Shown in pieces: positions 23,548 to 34,058 of a DNA stretch of 64,000 nucleotides. A model generated the notes under the pieces. The model did not search any database. It saw only the letters and a program-made list of their open reading frames with translations, and was not told the DNA's origin. Numbering within the stretch: the first letter of the stretch is position 1; each line of letters starts with the position of its first letter. The DNA is from Nonomuraea aurantiaca (GTDB lineage: Bacteria; Actinomycetota; Actinomycetes; Streptosporangiales; Streptosporangiaceae): positions 124,001 through 188,000 of the forward strand of contig NZ_JAIWNB010000021.1 of the NCBI RefSeq assembly GCF_020215705.1. Direction: 5' to 3'. The translations under genes were made by a program, and so were the position numbers.

Positions 23548-24284
23548 TCGACGTTTTCCGCTCCGAATGGACCAAGATCCGCTCGGTCCGCTCGACGGTG
23601 TGGACCCTGGCCGTCACCGCCGTACTGATGCTGGGCTTCTCCGCCCTCGTCAGCGTCGCGGCCAAGAACATGGCCAACGGGCCGGTACCGGGCTCGCAGG
23701 TGATCGTGTCGAGCCTGACCGGGGCGATGATGGCCTCGATCGCCATGGCCACCCTGGGCGTTCTGGTGATCTCCAGCGAATACCGCACCGGCGGCATCCG
23801 CACCTCGCTCATGGCCGTGCCCCAGCGCATGCGCCTGCTGACCGGCAAGATCGTGGTGTTGGCCGCGGTGTCGCTGGTCGTCTGCCTGGTCGCGTCGGCC
23901 GGCGCGGTGGGCGTCGGCGTGGTGATCTCCCAGCCGCCGTCCGTCGAGATGGGAGAGGTGGCGCGGGCTTCGCTCGGGTCCGGTCTCTACCTGACCGCGT
24001 GCGGGCTGTTCGGGCTGGGGCTGGGCACGCTGATCAGGCACACGCCGGGCGCGATCGTGTCGGCCATCTCGCTGATCATGGTGCTGCCCACGGTCGCGAG
24101 CCAGCTCCCGGGCCAGTGGGGCAGGACCGTGGCCGAGTACTTCACCACGAACGCCGGCCTGCTGGTCGTGTCCGGCGAGAGCCGCGGCTCCCTGGGCCCG
24201 TGGAGCGGGTTCGCGGTCTACCTCGCCTGGGTGGCGGTCGCCGTGATCGCGGGCGCCGTGCTGATGCGGCGCCGCGACGCGTAA
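23544..24284 (+). CDS. ABC-2-type transporter permease
   Basis: A 246-residue protein with six likely TM helices, starting after the short basic N-terminus MIDVFRSEWTKIRSVRSTVW. That N-terminus is characteristic of actinomycete ABC-2 permeases that pair with DrrA-like ATPases. It ends with VLMRRRDA. Translation is coupled to the ATPase by a 4-base overlap. The transported substrate is unknown. Its 3' end is followed by degenerate tandem repeats shared with the opposite gene's end. Confidence 0.9.
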   Translation: MIDVFRSEWTKIRSVRSTVWTLAVTAVLMLGFSALVSVAAKNMANGPVPGSQVIVSSLTGAMMASIAMATLGVLVISSEYRTGGIRTSLMAVPQRMRLLTGKIVVLAAVSLVVCLVASAGAVGVGVVISQPPSVEMGEVARASLGSGLYLTACGLFGLGLGTLIRHTPGAIVSAISLIMVLPTVASQLPGQWGRTVAEYFTTNAGLLVVSGESRGSLGPWSGFAVYLAWVAVAVIAGAVLMRRRDA

Positions 24285-24286
24285 CC

Positions 24287-24355
24287 GCGTCGCTGGGCGC
24301 GCCATTCAGCACGTCGCTGAGCGCGTCACTCAGCCAGTACGTCACTCGGCGCGGA
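24287..24355. repeat. Degenerate tandem repeat between convergent permease genes
   Basis: GCGTCGCTGGGCGCGCCATT (from 24287) and ACGTCGCTGAGCGCGTCACT (from 24311) align over 23 bases. A third partial copy, ACGTCACTCGGCGCGG (24339-24354), contains the stop of the opposite gene (24342-24344). Confidence 0.6.
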
Positions 24356-25526
24356 GGGCGATGACCGGGTCCAACCGGCCGGCCCTCCGCGCGGGCGCGA
24401 CGCCGAAGAACACGCCCACCGCCGCCGAAACCCCGAACGCCAGCGCGACCGACCACCAGGTGACCGAGGCGGGCACCGGCGTGAGCGCCTGGATGGCGAG
24501 AGCGCCGCCGACGCCGAGCAGGATCCCGATGACCCCGCCGATCGTCGTCAGCAGCACCGCCTCGATCAGGAACTGGGTCAGCACGTCGCGCTGCCTGGCC
24601 CCGAGCGCCTTGCGCAGCCCGATCTCGCGGGTCCGCTCCCGGACGCTGACCAGCATGATGTTGGACACGCCCACGCCGCCCACCAGCAGCGAGATGCCGG
24701 CGATCGCGGCCAGCACGCCGGTGAGCATGCCGAGCACGCTGCCGATCGTGCCGAGCAGCTGGGTCTGCGTGACGGCCGAGAACTTCTCCCCCGGATACCT
24801 GTCGGTCAGCGCCGCCACGACCCGGCTCTGCAGCGGCCCGATCTCGTCGGGCCCCGACGCGCCGACCGCGATGCCGTTGACCCTGGCGATGCCGAGCAGC
24901 CGCTGGGCCGTCGTCACCGGGATGTGCACCTCCTGGTCGCGCGAGACCCCGAAGGTCTGGCCGATCTTGGCGTAGACGCCGACGACCCGGAACCGCGCCC
25001 CGGAGATCGTCAGCTGCCGCCCGATCGGATCGAGGTCGCCGAACAGCTTGTCGGCCACCTCCGAGCCGAGCACGGCGACCCGGCGCCGGGTGTCGACGTC
25101 GGTCCCGCTCAGATGGCGGCCCTTGTCGAGCGGGCGGTCGAAGATGTTGGTGAGGTTCTGGTCGGTGCCGACGACGGTGACGAACGCCTCGGTCCCGCCG
25201 ACCCGCACGGTCTCGCCCGACTGGAGCGAGACCGTCACCTTGGCCGGGTCGCCGACCACGCGCCGCACGTACGCGACGTCGGCCAGGTTGAGCTTGCTCT
25301 GGGTCGGCGCCGCGCCCACGGTGAGCCGGCCCGGGACGACCAGGATGATGTTGGTGCCGAGGCCGGAGATCTCCTTCTCCACCGCGTCCTTCGCGCCGGT
25401 GCCGACGGCCACCAGGATCACCACGGCGAGCACGCCGATGACGACCCCGAACATGGTCAGCACGCTGCGCATCCGGTTGACCCGCAGCGCCTCCAGCGCC
25501 ATGCCGAACGCCTCGCGCCCCCTCAC
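24342..25526 (-). CDS. MacB-like ABC transporter permease (FtsX domain)
   Basis: A 394-residue permease. A TM helix at about 18-42 is followed by a large extracytosolic domain (about 45-265, MacB periplasmic-core type), and then three TM helices with the FtsX signature VSVRERTREIGLRKALGA and the final VAPARRAGRLDPVIALRAE. It works with the preceding ATPase and the lipoprotein adaptor, as in MacAB-type mechanotransmission pumps, although a monoderm has no TolC. Start GTG 25526, overlapping the ATPase stop (GTGA). Confidence 0.92.
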   Translation of the reverse strand: MRGREAFGMALEALRVNRMRSVLTMFGVVIGVLAVVILVAVGTGAKDAVEKEISGLGTNIILVVPGRLTVGAAPTQSKLNLADVAYVRRVVGDPAKVTVSLQSGETVRVGGTEAFVTVVGTDQNLTNIFDRPLDKGRHLSGTDVDTRRRVAVLGSEVADKLFGDLDPIGRQLTISGARFRVVGVYAKIGQTFGVSRDQEVHIPVTTAQRLLGIARVNGIAVGASGPDEIGPLQSRVVAALTDRYPGEKFSAVTQTQLLGTIGSVLGMLTGVLAAIAGISLLVGGVGVSNIMLVSVRERTREIGLRKALGARQRDVLTQFLIEAVLLTTIGGVIGILLGVGGALAIQALTPVPASVTWWSVALAFGVSAAVGVFFGVAPARRAGRLDPVIALRAE

Positions 25527-26272
25527 CCCGCGCCGCCGCCGTCCCTCTGCTCGGTCTCCCCTGTTCCGGTACGGTCGGCGGTGTCCAGCTCGATCAGCCC
25601 ATCGCGTACGTGGATCTGCCGCCGGGCGTGCCCCGCGACCTCCGGCTCGTGCGTCACAAGCACCACGGCCACCCCGCTGTCACTGTTGAGCCGGTCGAGT
25701 ATGGCCATCACCTCGGCGCCGTTGCGGGTGTCGAGATTGCCCGTCGGCTCGTCGGCCAGCAGCACCTTCGGCTCACCCACCAGCGCCCTGGCGATGGCCA
25801 CACGCTGCTGTTCGCCGCCGGACATCTGCGAGGGCCGGTGCTCCATCCGGTGGCCCAGACCCACCGCCTCCAGCGCGGCCCGCGCCCTGGTCCGGCGCTC
25901 GGCCTTGCCGACCCCCCGGTAGACCAGCGGCAGCGCCACGTTCTCCAGCGCCGTCGTCCTGGCCAGCAGGTGGAACGACTGGAACACGAACCCGATGGTC
26001 TTGTTGCGCAGCTCGGCCAGCTGGGTGTCGGACAGCTGGGACATCTCCACCCCGTTCACCCGGAGCCGCCCGGAAGTGGGCCGGTCGAGGCAGCCGAGTA
26101 AGTGCATCAGCGTGGACTTGCCGGACCCGGACGGCCCGATGATGGCCACGAACTCGCCGCGGCCGATGCGCAGCGACACACCGCGCAACGCCTCCACGGC
26201 GACGCCGTCGAGCTGGTAGCGCCTGGTGAGATCCACGGCTTCCAAAGCGGCGTCCGACGCGGCGGCGGTCAT
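25523..26272 (-). CDS. ABC transporter ATP-binding protein (MacB/LolD type)
   Basis: A 249-residue ATPase. Walker A is GPSGSGKST, the Q-loop segment is FVFQSFHLL, the signature MSGGEQQRVAIARAL, Walker B VLLADEPTGNLD, and the His switch VTHEPEVAGHAR. The LolD-type spacing RLRVNGVEMSQLSD is clear. It drives the FtsX permease encoded next. Start ATG 26272, overlapping the adaptor stop (ATGA). The C-terminal tail is short and Gly-rich. Confidence 0.94.
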   Translation of the reverse strand: MTAAASDAALEAVDLTRRYQLDGVAVEALRGVSLRIGRGEFVAIIGPSGSGKSTLMHLLGCLDRPTSGRLRVNGVEMSQLSDTQLAELRNKTIGFVFQSFHLLARTTALENVALPLVYRGVGKAERRTRARAALEAVGLGHRMEHRPSQMSGGEQQRVAIARALVGEPKVLLADEPTGNLDTRNGAEVMAILDRLNSDSGVAVVLVTHEPEVAGHARRQIHVRDGLIELDTADRTGTGETEQRDGGGAG

Positions 26273-27645
26273 GGCAGCCGCTGCCCTTGCCGGACCGAGT
26301 CCGCGCCCTTGACCACGATCCGGTCACCGACCGACAGTCCGTTCAGCACCTCGACCACCGCCTCTCCCTGGGCGCCGAGCTTGACCACGCGGCGCTCCGC
26401 CGTACCGTTCCTGACCACCCAGACCACGCTCTCGCGCCCGCTGGAGACGATCGCCGAGGCAGGGGCCGCGATGGCGGCGGGCGACTCGCGGACCGTCAGC
26501 CGCGTCACCGCGCTCATACCCGGTTTGGGGGTGGGCGCCGCGGCGCCGTCGTCGAACCGGCCCGCGCCGAGCGTGAGCTGCACCGGGTAGCTGACGCCGC
26601 CCGTCGTGCCGGGCATCGGCGTCACGCCGACGCCCGTCACCCGCGCGGTGTAGGCCGCGCCGGGGACCGCGTCGAGCTCGACCGCGGCCCTGGTGCCCTT
26701 CTTGACCAGCAGCACGTCGGTCTCGTCGATGTCGGCGGAGAGGGTGAGCTCCGAGATGTCCGTGACGGTGACGATCGGGTCGCCCGCCGACACGGGAACA
26801 CCGGTCGCCACCGGCGTGCCGCCGCTCGCCGAACCGCCGGAGGTGTCGGCGGGCAGCTGCTGGCCGCCGGTGGGCAGCTGGCTGAGCAGGCCGTTCAGGC
26901 TGCTCGCGGCGCCGCCGCCCGAGGGCCGGCCGAGCGTGATCACCCCGCCGAACGGCGCCTTGACAGTGAGCGACTTCACCGTGCTCTCCGCCGCCTTGAC
27001 CGCGGCCTTCGCCTGGGACTTGGAGGCCGCCTGCAACGACGCCATGGACGACGTCAGCCCGCCGAAACCGCTGGTGACCCCGGCCAGCACGCTGTTGATC
27101 GACCGGTTGAGCTGCGCGGTGATCGACTTCAGTGCCCTGGTCTGCGCCTTGTGCTGGGCCTCGGCCAGGCCGATGGCGCTGAGCAGCTGCCTGCGGGCCT
27201 GGGCGTCGTCGATCTTCTTCGCCTCCCTGCGCGCCCTGGCGAAGTGCCTGGCCACCTTGCGGTCGAACGCGCCGGTGTCGAAGGAGGCGAGCCGGACGTT
27301 CGGGCGGCCCAGGGTCGGGGTCGCGGGCGCGGCCGACTTCGACGCCCGCCGGGCCTGTTTGAGCTGGTCCTGGGCCTGCGGCGAACGGATCTTGGCCACG
27401 ATCTGGCCCTTGCGCACGTGGTCGCCCTCGCGTACGTACAGGTGGGCGATGGTGCCCTGGGCGGGCGAGCGGAGGGTGGCCGTGGCGCGGGCGCCGATGG
27501 TGGCGGGCGCCTCGACGACCTCGGTGACGGGGGCGCGCTTGACGTCGGCCAGTTGTACGGCGGCCGGTGCCTCGGCCGAGCAGCCGGTCAGCGCGAGCAG
27601 GACGAGCAGCGGGGGGATGCCGCGACGGATCGTCACCCGACCCAT
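26269..27645 (-). CDS. MacA/HlyD-like efflux adaptor lipoprotein
   Basis: A 458-residue secreted adaptor. The signal peptide has the lipobox LALTGCS (Cys about 22), so it is probably lipid-anchored to the outer face. A lipoyl half-motif (ATLRSPAQGTIAHLYVREGD) precedes a long Ala/Lys-rich alpha-hairpin (about 100-230). The second lipoyl half (VKAPFGGVITLG), beta-barrel (IDETDVLLVKKGTRAAVELD) and membrane-proximal domain follow. It is first in a three-gene overlapping operon with the ATPase and permease. Start ATG 27645; a GTG nine bases further on is possible. Confidence 0.9.
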   Translation of the reverse strand: MGRVTIRRGIPPLLVLLALTGCSAEAPAAVQLADVKRAPVTEVVEAPATIGARATATLRSPAQGTIAHLYVREGDHVRKGQIVAKIRSPQAQDQLKQARRASKSAAPATPTLGRPNVRLASFDTGAFDRKVARHFARARREAKKIDDAQARRQLLSAIGLAEAQHKAQTRALKSITAQLNRSINSVLAGVTSGFGGLTSSMASLQAASKSQAKAAVKAAESTVKSLTVKAPFGGVITLGRPSGGGAASSLNGLLSQLPTGGQQLPADTSGGSASGGTPVATGVPVSAGDPIVTVTDISELTLSADIDETDVLLVKKGTRAAVELDAVPGAAYTARVTGVGVTPMPGTTGGVSYPVQLTLGAGRFDDGAAAPTPKPGMSAVTRLTVRESPAAIAAPASAIVSSGRESVVWVVRNGTAERRVVKLGAQGEAVVEVLNGLSVGDRIVVKGADSVRQGQRLP

Positions 27646-27690
27646 CGTAGGAGCAGGGTGCCCGGGGTGGCTTGGGCCTCCCGAACTCGG

Positions 27691-27756
27691 CCGGACGCAC
27701 TCCGGACCCAGCCCGGACGCACTCCGGACCCAGCCTGGGCCCAGCCCGGACCCAGC
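27691..27756. repeat. 22-base tandem repeat, three copies
   Basis: CCGGACGCACTCCGGACCCA plus GC is repeated exactly at 27691 and 27713, then degenerately at 27735. It fills the spacer between the adaptor start and the proC stop. CCGGA...TCCGG inside each unit can fold. Confidence 0.8.
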
Positions 27757-27785
27757 CCGAGGTCGGCTCGCAGCCGGCTCGGGGC

Positions 27786-28580
27786 TCAGCCTGAGGCCAG
27801 CTCGCGGCTTCGGTCGCGGGCGGCCTCGATGGCGGCCAGGAAGGCGGCGCGGACGCTGTGGCGTTCGAGCTCGGCGATCGCCGCGATCGTGGTGCCGCCG
27901 GGCGAGGTGACCGCCTCGCGCAGGATCACCGGGTGCTCGCCCGAGTCACGCAGCATCACCGCGGCGCCGACGATCGACTGGGTGACCATGTCGAGCGCGG
28001 CGGCCCTGGGCATGCCGAGCAGGATCCCCGCGTCGACCATGGCCTCGACCAGGTAGAAGAAGTAGGCGGGCCCGCTGCCCGACAGCGCGGTGGCCGCGTC
28101 CTGCTGCGACTCGGGGATGCGCAGCACCTTGCCGACCGGCTTGAGCAGGTCCTCGGTGTGCTGGAGGTGCTCCTCGCGCGCGTGGGCGCCCGCCGAGATC
28201 ACGCTCATCGCCTCGTCGAAGCGGATCGGCGTGTTGGACATCACCCTGACGACCGGCACCTCGACGCCGAGACGCTGCTCGACGAAGGCGCTGGTGATGC
28301 CCGCGGCGGCGGTGATCACCAGGCGGTCGGCGGGGACGTAGGGGGCGATCTCGGCCAGCAGAGCCGCCATGTCCTGCGGCTTGACCGCCAGGATGATCGT
28401 CTCCGCGGCCTTGGCGGCCTCGGTGTTGGTCACGGTCCGCACGCCGTAGGCCTCGCGCAGCGCCTGCGCCCGCTCCGGCCGGCGTACCGTCGCCAGGATG
28501 TCGCCCGGATCGAACCCCGCTCGCAGCAGCCCGGACAGGAGGGCCTCGCCCATCTTGCCCGTGCCCAGAATCGCAATCAC
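27786..28580 (-). CDS. proC: Pyrroline-5-carboxylate reductase
   Basis: The final enzyme of proline synthesis, reducing pyrroline-5-carboxylate with NAD(P)H. A 264-residue protein. The Rossmann motif MIAILGTGKMGEALLSGLLR starts the chain, AVKPQDM follows near 68, and the substrate loop ALSGSGPAYFFYLVEAM and VTSPGGTT lie in the dimerisation domain. Start ATG 28580. It lies downstream of PRODH on the same strand, with a minisatellite in the gap, so the proline synthetic and catabolic genes are neighbours. Confidence 0.95.
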   Translation of the reverse strand: MIAILGTGKMGEALLSGLLRAGFDPGDILATVRRPERAQALREAYGVRTVTNTEAAKAAETIILAVKPQDMAALLAEIAPYVPADRLVITAAAGITSAFVEQRLGVEVPVVRVMSNTPIRFDEAMSVISAGAHAREEHLQHTEDLLKPVGKVLRIPESQQDAATALSGSGPAYFFYLVEAMVDAGILLGMPRAAALDMVTQSIVGAAVMLRDSGEHPVILREAVTSPGGTTIAAIAELERHSVRAAFLAAIEAARDRSRELASG

Positions 28581-28595
28581 CCCGGTAGCCTATCG

Positions 28596-28711
28596 AGCCG
28601 GTGCCGGTTGACCGGCGACCGGGCGAAGCCAGTGCCGGCTGACCAGGGAGCGGGCGAAGCCGGTGGCGGCTGACCGGCGAAGCTAGTGTCGGCTGACCAG
28701 GGACCGGGCGA
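28596..28711. repeat. 31-base minisatellite running into the 3' end of the PRODH gene
   Basis: Copies lie at 28596-28626, 28627-28657, 28658-28680 (8 bases shorter) and 28681-28711. The common core is GCCGGTG-type start, CGGCTGACC and GGGCGA end. The last copy contains the PRODH stop (28683-28685) and its last codons (ARSLVSRH). Confidence 0.85.
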
Positions 28712-29564
28712 AGAAGGCCAGGTTGCGCGGGCGCTCGGCGAGGCGGCGCATGAGGTAGGCGTACCAGTCGGCGCCATAGGGCACGTAGACGCGCACCTGC
28801 GCGCCGAGCCCGGCCAGCCGGGCCTGTTCGGCGGGCCGCACGCCGTACAGCATCTGATACTCGAAACCCGTCGCGTCCCGCCCGGTGAGCACGGCCAGCG
28901 CCGAGGCGATCTCCACCAATCGCGGATCGTGCGTGGCGACCATGGGGTAGCCGGTGCCCGCCATCAGCACCTTGAGGCAGCGCACGAACGACCGGTCGAT
29001 GTCCGTCCGGGAGGTGAGGGCGCCGGGCGCGCTGTAGGCGCCCTTGCAGAGCCGCACGCGGGCGCCGTCGAGCCTCTCGCAGCGCTCACGGGCGTCCGGC
29101 AGGTACGCCTGCACCACGACCCCCACGTCGGGATGCTCCTTGCGCAGCGTGGCGTGCACGGAGTGGAGCCCGTCCACCGTGTCGCGCTCCTCGGCGTCGA
29201 GGGTGATCGTCACTCCCCTGGCCGCGGCGGCCTCGCAGACGGTGGCCGCGTTGTCGAGCGCGAGCTGCTCGGAGAGCCGCAGGCCCAGCGCGGTCAGCTT
29301 GACCGACACGTCGGCGTCCCGGGGCAGCCGGCCGAGCACTGCGAGGTAGCCCTGGAGGGAGTGCTCGACCTGCGCCCGGTCGGTGACGTCCTCGCCCAGG
29401 TGAGCGACGGTGACGAGCAGCCCGTCGCGGGTCAGCCGGGCGACGACCGCGCCGACGTCGTCGGCGACGTAACGCCTGACCACGTCTCTGGTCAGCGGCG
29501 AGGTGGTGACGACCCGCTCGACGAGGTCGCTTCTGGATACGGCTAGCAGGGACTGACGCAGCAC
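28683..29564 (-). CDS. Proline dehydrogenase
   Basis: A 293-residue FAD enzyme that oxidises proline to pyrroline-5-carboxylate at the membrane. Family blocks visible: VSVKLTALGLRLS, ITLDAEERDTVD, VVVQAYLPDA, RLCKGAYSAPG (lysine and FAD contacts), MVATHDPRLVE, EYQMLYGVRP and the C-terminal RVYVPYGADWYAYLMRRLAE. The start is set at GTG 29564 (VLRQSLLAVS), preceded by GGGTGGG. The longer frame to 30152 is noise on the opposite strand of the lipoprotein gene. The PRODH 3' end is part of a minisatellite. Confidence 0.93.
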   Translation of the reverse strand: MLRQSLLAVSRSDLVERVVTTSPLTRDVVRRYVADDVGAVVARLTRDGLLVTVAHLGEDVTDRAQVEHSLQGYLAVLGRLPRDADVSVKLTALGLRLSEQLALDNAATVCEAAAARGVTITLDAEERDTVDGLHSVHATLRKEHPDVGVVVQAYLPDARERCERLDGARVRLCKGAYSAPGALTSRTDIDRSFVRCLKVLMAGTGYPMVATHDPRLVEIASALAVLTGRDATGFEYQMLYGVRPAEQARLAGLGAQVRVYVPYGADWYAYLMRRLAERPRNLAFFARSLVSRH

Positions 29565-29646
29565 ATATCCCACCCTAACTTCGCGGGCGCGAAACCCGCC
29601 GGATTCGGCAGCTGAACCTGCGAGCCGTCCCAATCGTTCTAGAGGT

Positions 29647-30114
29647 ATGCGCACAATGACAGCGACTCTTCTGGCCGGATGTCTGGTGCTTGCGACGAGT
29701 TGCGGGGCCCCGACGCCTGCCAAGCAGGCCACCGCCCCCTCCCCACAGACGCCGGTCACTACTGACCCCGTGGCCAGTGTTCCCGCTGAGACCACTCCCA
29801 CGAAGTCTCCGAAACCGGTCAAGCCCACGGGCGACACCATCAACACGCACAAGGTCCGCTGGACCAAGGCGCGACCGACGTCCCAAGGCCGCAAGCTCCA
29901 GCTGACCTGGTGGTCGGGCGTGGCCCCGTGCACCGTCCTGGACCGGGTGAAGGTCAAGGAGACGCGCAAGAGCGTCAAGGTCACCCTGTACGAGGGCACC
30001 GCCCCGAAGGCCAAGGACGTCGCCTGCATCATGATCGCGGTGGAGAAGACGACGACGGTCAAGCTCAAGACCCCGCTCGGCAAGCGCAAGGTGGTAGACG
30101 GCGCCAAGCCCTGA
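29647..30114 (+). CDS. Putative secreted lipoprotein
   Basis: A 155-residue protein with signal peptide MRTMTATLLAGCLVLATSCG and the lipobox LATSCG. A Pro/Thr/Ser-rich spacer (about 22-65) precedes a small compact domain with HKVRWTKARP, TWWSGVAPCTVLDRVKV and DVACIMIAVEK. The two cysteines in that domain (CTVL and CIMI) may pair outside the membrane. I do not recognise a function; similar small domains occur across Streptosporangiaceae. Start ATG 29647. Two hairpins follow the gene. Confidence 0.75.
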   Translation: MRTMTATLLAGCLVLATSCGAPTPAKQATAPSPQTPVTTDPVASVPAETTPTKSPKPVKPTGDTINTHKVRWTKARPTSQGRKLQLTWWSGVAPCTVLDRVKVKETRKSVKVTLYEGTAPKAKDVACIMIAVEKTTTVKLKTPLGKRKVVDGAKP

Positions 30115-30129
30115 ACCCCGAGACAGACC

Positions 30130-30161
30130 CCGACCCACGACCCTTGTCGCACCGGGGTCGG
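30130..30161 (+). terminator. Hairpin after the lipoprotein gene
   Basis: CCGACCC and GGGTCGG form a 7-base stem, with an inner CGAC/GTCG stem, starting 16 bases after the stop codon. Confidence 0.5.
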
Positions 30162-30199
30162 TCCGTTCCAGGACGGGGAGTCTCGGGGAAGGGACGACC

Positions 30200-30236
30200 G
30201 GACCCCGGCACGCCACCCCCTGTCGTGCCAGGGTCC
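30200..30236 (+). terminator. Strong hairpin before the dnaK promoter
   Basis: GGACCCCGGCACG and CGTGCCAGGGTCC pair over 13 bases with one mismatch and an 11-base loop. A short GGGTTTTAA tract follows. It would insulate the heat-shock operon from upstream transcription. Confidence 0.7.
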
Positions 30237-30289
30237 GTCAGGGTTTTAAGGGGGGAGCTTTCAGGGGGAATACGGGTGCCCGAGGGTGG

Positions 30290-30310
30290 GTTGAGTCGAG
30301 TAGGCTCAAG
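30290..30310. promoter_or_regulatory. HAIR-type HspR operator 1
   Basis: GTTGAGT-N7-GCTCAAG matches the HAIR consensus CTTGAGT-N7-ACTCAAG with two differences. It sits just upstream of the -35 hexamer. Confidence 0.85.
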
Positions 30311-30314
30311 CTGT

Positions 30315-30343
30315 TTGACAAACACCCCGGGCATTCGTACGTT
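30315..30343 (+). promoter_or_regulatory. Promoter of the dnaK operon
   Basis: TTGACA (30315-30320) and TACGTT (30338-30343) are 17 bases apart, giving a start near 30350 and a leader of about 33 bases. It is flanked by the two HspR operators. Confidence 0.8.
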
Positions 30344-30361
30344 GAGTCTGACCGACTCAAC
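30341..30361. promoter_or_regulatory. HAIR-type HspR operator 2
   Basis: GTTGAGT-N7-ACTCAAC is a perfect 7-base inverted repeat with HAIR spacing. It overlaps the -10 element and expected start site, so HspR binding would block initiation directly. Confidence 0.9.
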
Positions 30362-30382
30362 TTTAACTACAGGGACGTACTC

Positions 30383-32253
<1,871 letters not shown>

Positions 32254-32254
<1 letters not shown>

Positions 32255-32850
32255 TGCCGACGCGTGACAACGGGCACGACGAGCCGGTGATCCGCGACAA
32301 CCGCAAGATCGACCCGGAGACGGGCCAGGTGCGCGAACGACCGCAGGACCAGGACGCTCCCCCTCCTCCCGCCGCCACCGAGGCGGCGGCGCAGGACGGA
32401 GACCTGCTGGCGCAGCTCTCCGAGCGGACGTCCGACCTGCAGCGCCTCCAGGCGGAATACACCAACTACCGCCGGCGGGTCGAACGCGACCGCGGAGCCG
32501 TGCGGGAGCAGGCCGTCGCGAGCGCCCTCCAGGAGCTCCTGCCCGTGCTCGACGACATCGGCCGGGCGCGTGATCACGGCGAGCTCACCGGCGGCTTCGC
32601 GAAGGTGGCAGAGTCACTGGAAGCGGCCGTCACCAAGCTCGGGCTCAACTCCTTCGGCCAGAAGGGCGACCCGTTCGACCCGACCGTCCACGAGGCGCTG
32701 ATGCACAGCTACTCGCCGGACGTCACCGAGCCGACCGCGATCGAGGTGCTCCAGCCCGGTTACCGGATGGGTGACCGAGTGCTCCGCCCGGCGCGGGTGG
32801 CCGTGGCGGAGCCAGAAGACGCCCCCCCGGCGTCCGACGACGACAACTGA
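32254..32850 (+). CDS. grpE: Nucleotide exchange factor GrpE
   Basis: A 198-residue protein. An acidic, disordered N-terminus (about 1-60) is followed by the long coiled helix QRLQAEYTNYRRRVERDRGA and a C-terminal beta domain with GQKGDPFDPTVHEALMHSYS and GYRMGDRVLRPARVAVAE. It releases ADP from DnaK. The start ATG 32254 has AGAAGGA about 7 bases before; the GTG at 32251 overlaps the dnaK stop and is also possible. Second gene of the operon. Confidence 0.96.
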
Positions 32851-32870
32851 CGAAGAACGAAGGGCGATAG

Positions 32871-34055
32871 ATGAGCACCAAGGACTACCTGGAGAAGGAC
32901 TACTACGCCGTCCTTGGTGTGCCCAAGTCAGCCACGGCCGAAGACATCAAGAAGGCCTACCGCAAGCTGGCCCGGCAATACCACCCCGACACCAACCAGG
33001 GCGACGTGGCCAAGGAGACCAAGTTCAAGGAGATCTCCGAGGCCAACGACATCCTGTCCGACAGCAAGCGCCGCAAGGAATACGACGAGGCGCGCGCCCT
33101 GTTCGGGTCCGGGGTGGGGGCCCAGCGTCCCGGCAGTGGCGGCTTCCCGTTCGACTTCGGCGACCTGTTCGGGGGCACCGCCAACCAGCAGCAGCAGGGC
33201 CACGGGGCGGGTGAGCGGCTCGGCGACCTGTTCGGCGGGCTGTTCAACCGCGGTGGCGGCGGCTCGGCCCGTACGACCAGCGCCACCAGGCCGCGACGTG
33301 GCCAGGACGTCGAGTCCGAGGTCACGCTCACGTTCTCCGAAGCGGTCGACGGCTCCACGGTGTCGCTCAGAATGACCAGCTCGGCCGCCTGCACGGCCTG
33401 CAGCGGCACCGGGGCCAAGGCCGGCACCACCCCGCGGGTCTGCCCGACCTGTGAGGGCACGGGGGCGGCCAGCCGCAACCTGGGCAACTTCGCCTTCTCC
33501 GAGCCCTGCCGCGACTGCAAGGGCCGCGGCCTGCTCGTGGACGACCCCTGCCCCGTGTGCGAGGGCAGCGGCCGGGCCAAGAGCACCCGCAACATCCAGG
33601 CGCGCATCCCCGCGGGGGTGGCCGACGGACAGCGGGTCAAGCTCAAGGGCAAGGGCGCTCCGGGCGAGAACGGCGGCCCGGCCGGCGACCTCTACATCCT
33701 CACGCACGTCAAACCGCACGCCGTCTTCGGCAGGACGGGCGACAACCTGACCATCACCGTGCCGGTGACCTTCTCCGAGGCCGCGCTCGGCGCCGAGATC
33801 AAGGTGCCGACACTCAAGGGGCTGCCGGTCACGCTGCGTATCCCGACGGGCACGCCCAACGGCCGCACGTTCAGGATCCGTGGCAGAGGCGTCGCCCGCA
33901 AGGACGGCACCAAGGGCGACCTGCTCGCCACCGTCGAGGTGCTCGTCCCCAAGACACTGGACGACAAGTCCCGCGAGCTCCTCACGGAGTTCAACACCGC
34001 GACGGCGGGCGAGGACCCGCGGGCTGATCTCATACAGAGAGCCAGAAGCGAGTAG
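32871..34055 (+). CDS. dnaJ: Chaperone protein DnaJ
   Basis: A 394-residue type I J-protein. The J domain (about 9-75) contains HPD in ARQYHPDTNQGD, and a Gly/Phe-rich region follows (about 80-145). Four zinc motifs come next: CTACSGTG, CPTCEGTG, CRDCKGRG and CPVCEGSG. Then comes the client-binding C-terminal domain (IPAGVADGQRVKLKGKGAPG). It stimulates DnaK ATPase. Start ATG 32871, 20 bases after grpE. It is the DnaJ1-type of the HspR-controlled operon of high-GC actinobacteria. Confidence 0.97.
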   Translation: MSTKDYLEKDYYAVLGVPKSATAEDIKKAYRKLARQYHPDTNQGDVAKETKFKEISEANDILSDSKRRKEYDEARALFGSGVGAQRPGSGGFPFDFGDLFGGTANQQQQGHGAGERLGDLFGGLFNRGGGGSARTTSATRPRRGQDVESEVTLTFSEAVDGSTVSLRMTSSAACTACSGTGAKAGTTPRVCPTCEGTGAASRNLGNFAFSEPCRDCKGRGLLVDDPCPVCEGSGRAKSTRNIQARIPAGVADGQRVKLKGKGAPGENGGPAGDLYILTHVKPHAVFGRTGDNLTITVPVTFSEAALGAEIKVPTLKGLPVTLRIPTGTPNGRTFRIRGRGVARKDGTKGDLLATVEVLVPKTLDDKSRELLTEFNTATAGEDPRADLIQRARSE

Positions 34056-34058
34056 CCG

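Noticed and set aside
28683..30152. 489-residue form of PRODH
   Set aside because: The extra N-terminus runs antisense through the lipoprotein gene and has no family similarity; GTG 29564 fits the normal length.
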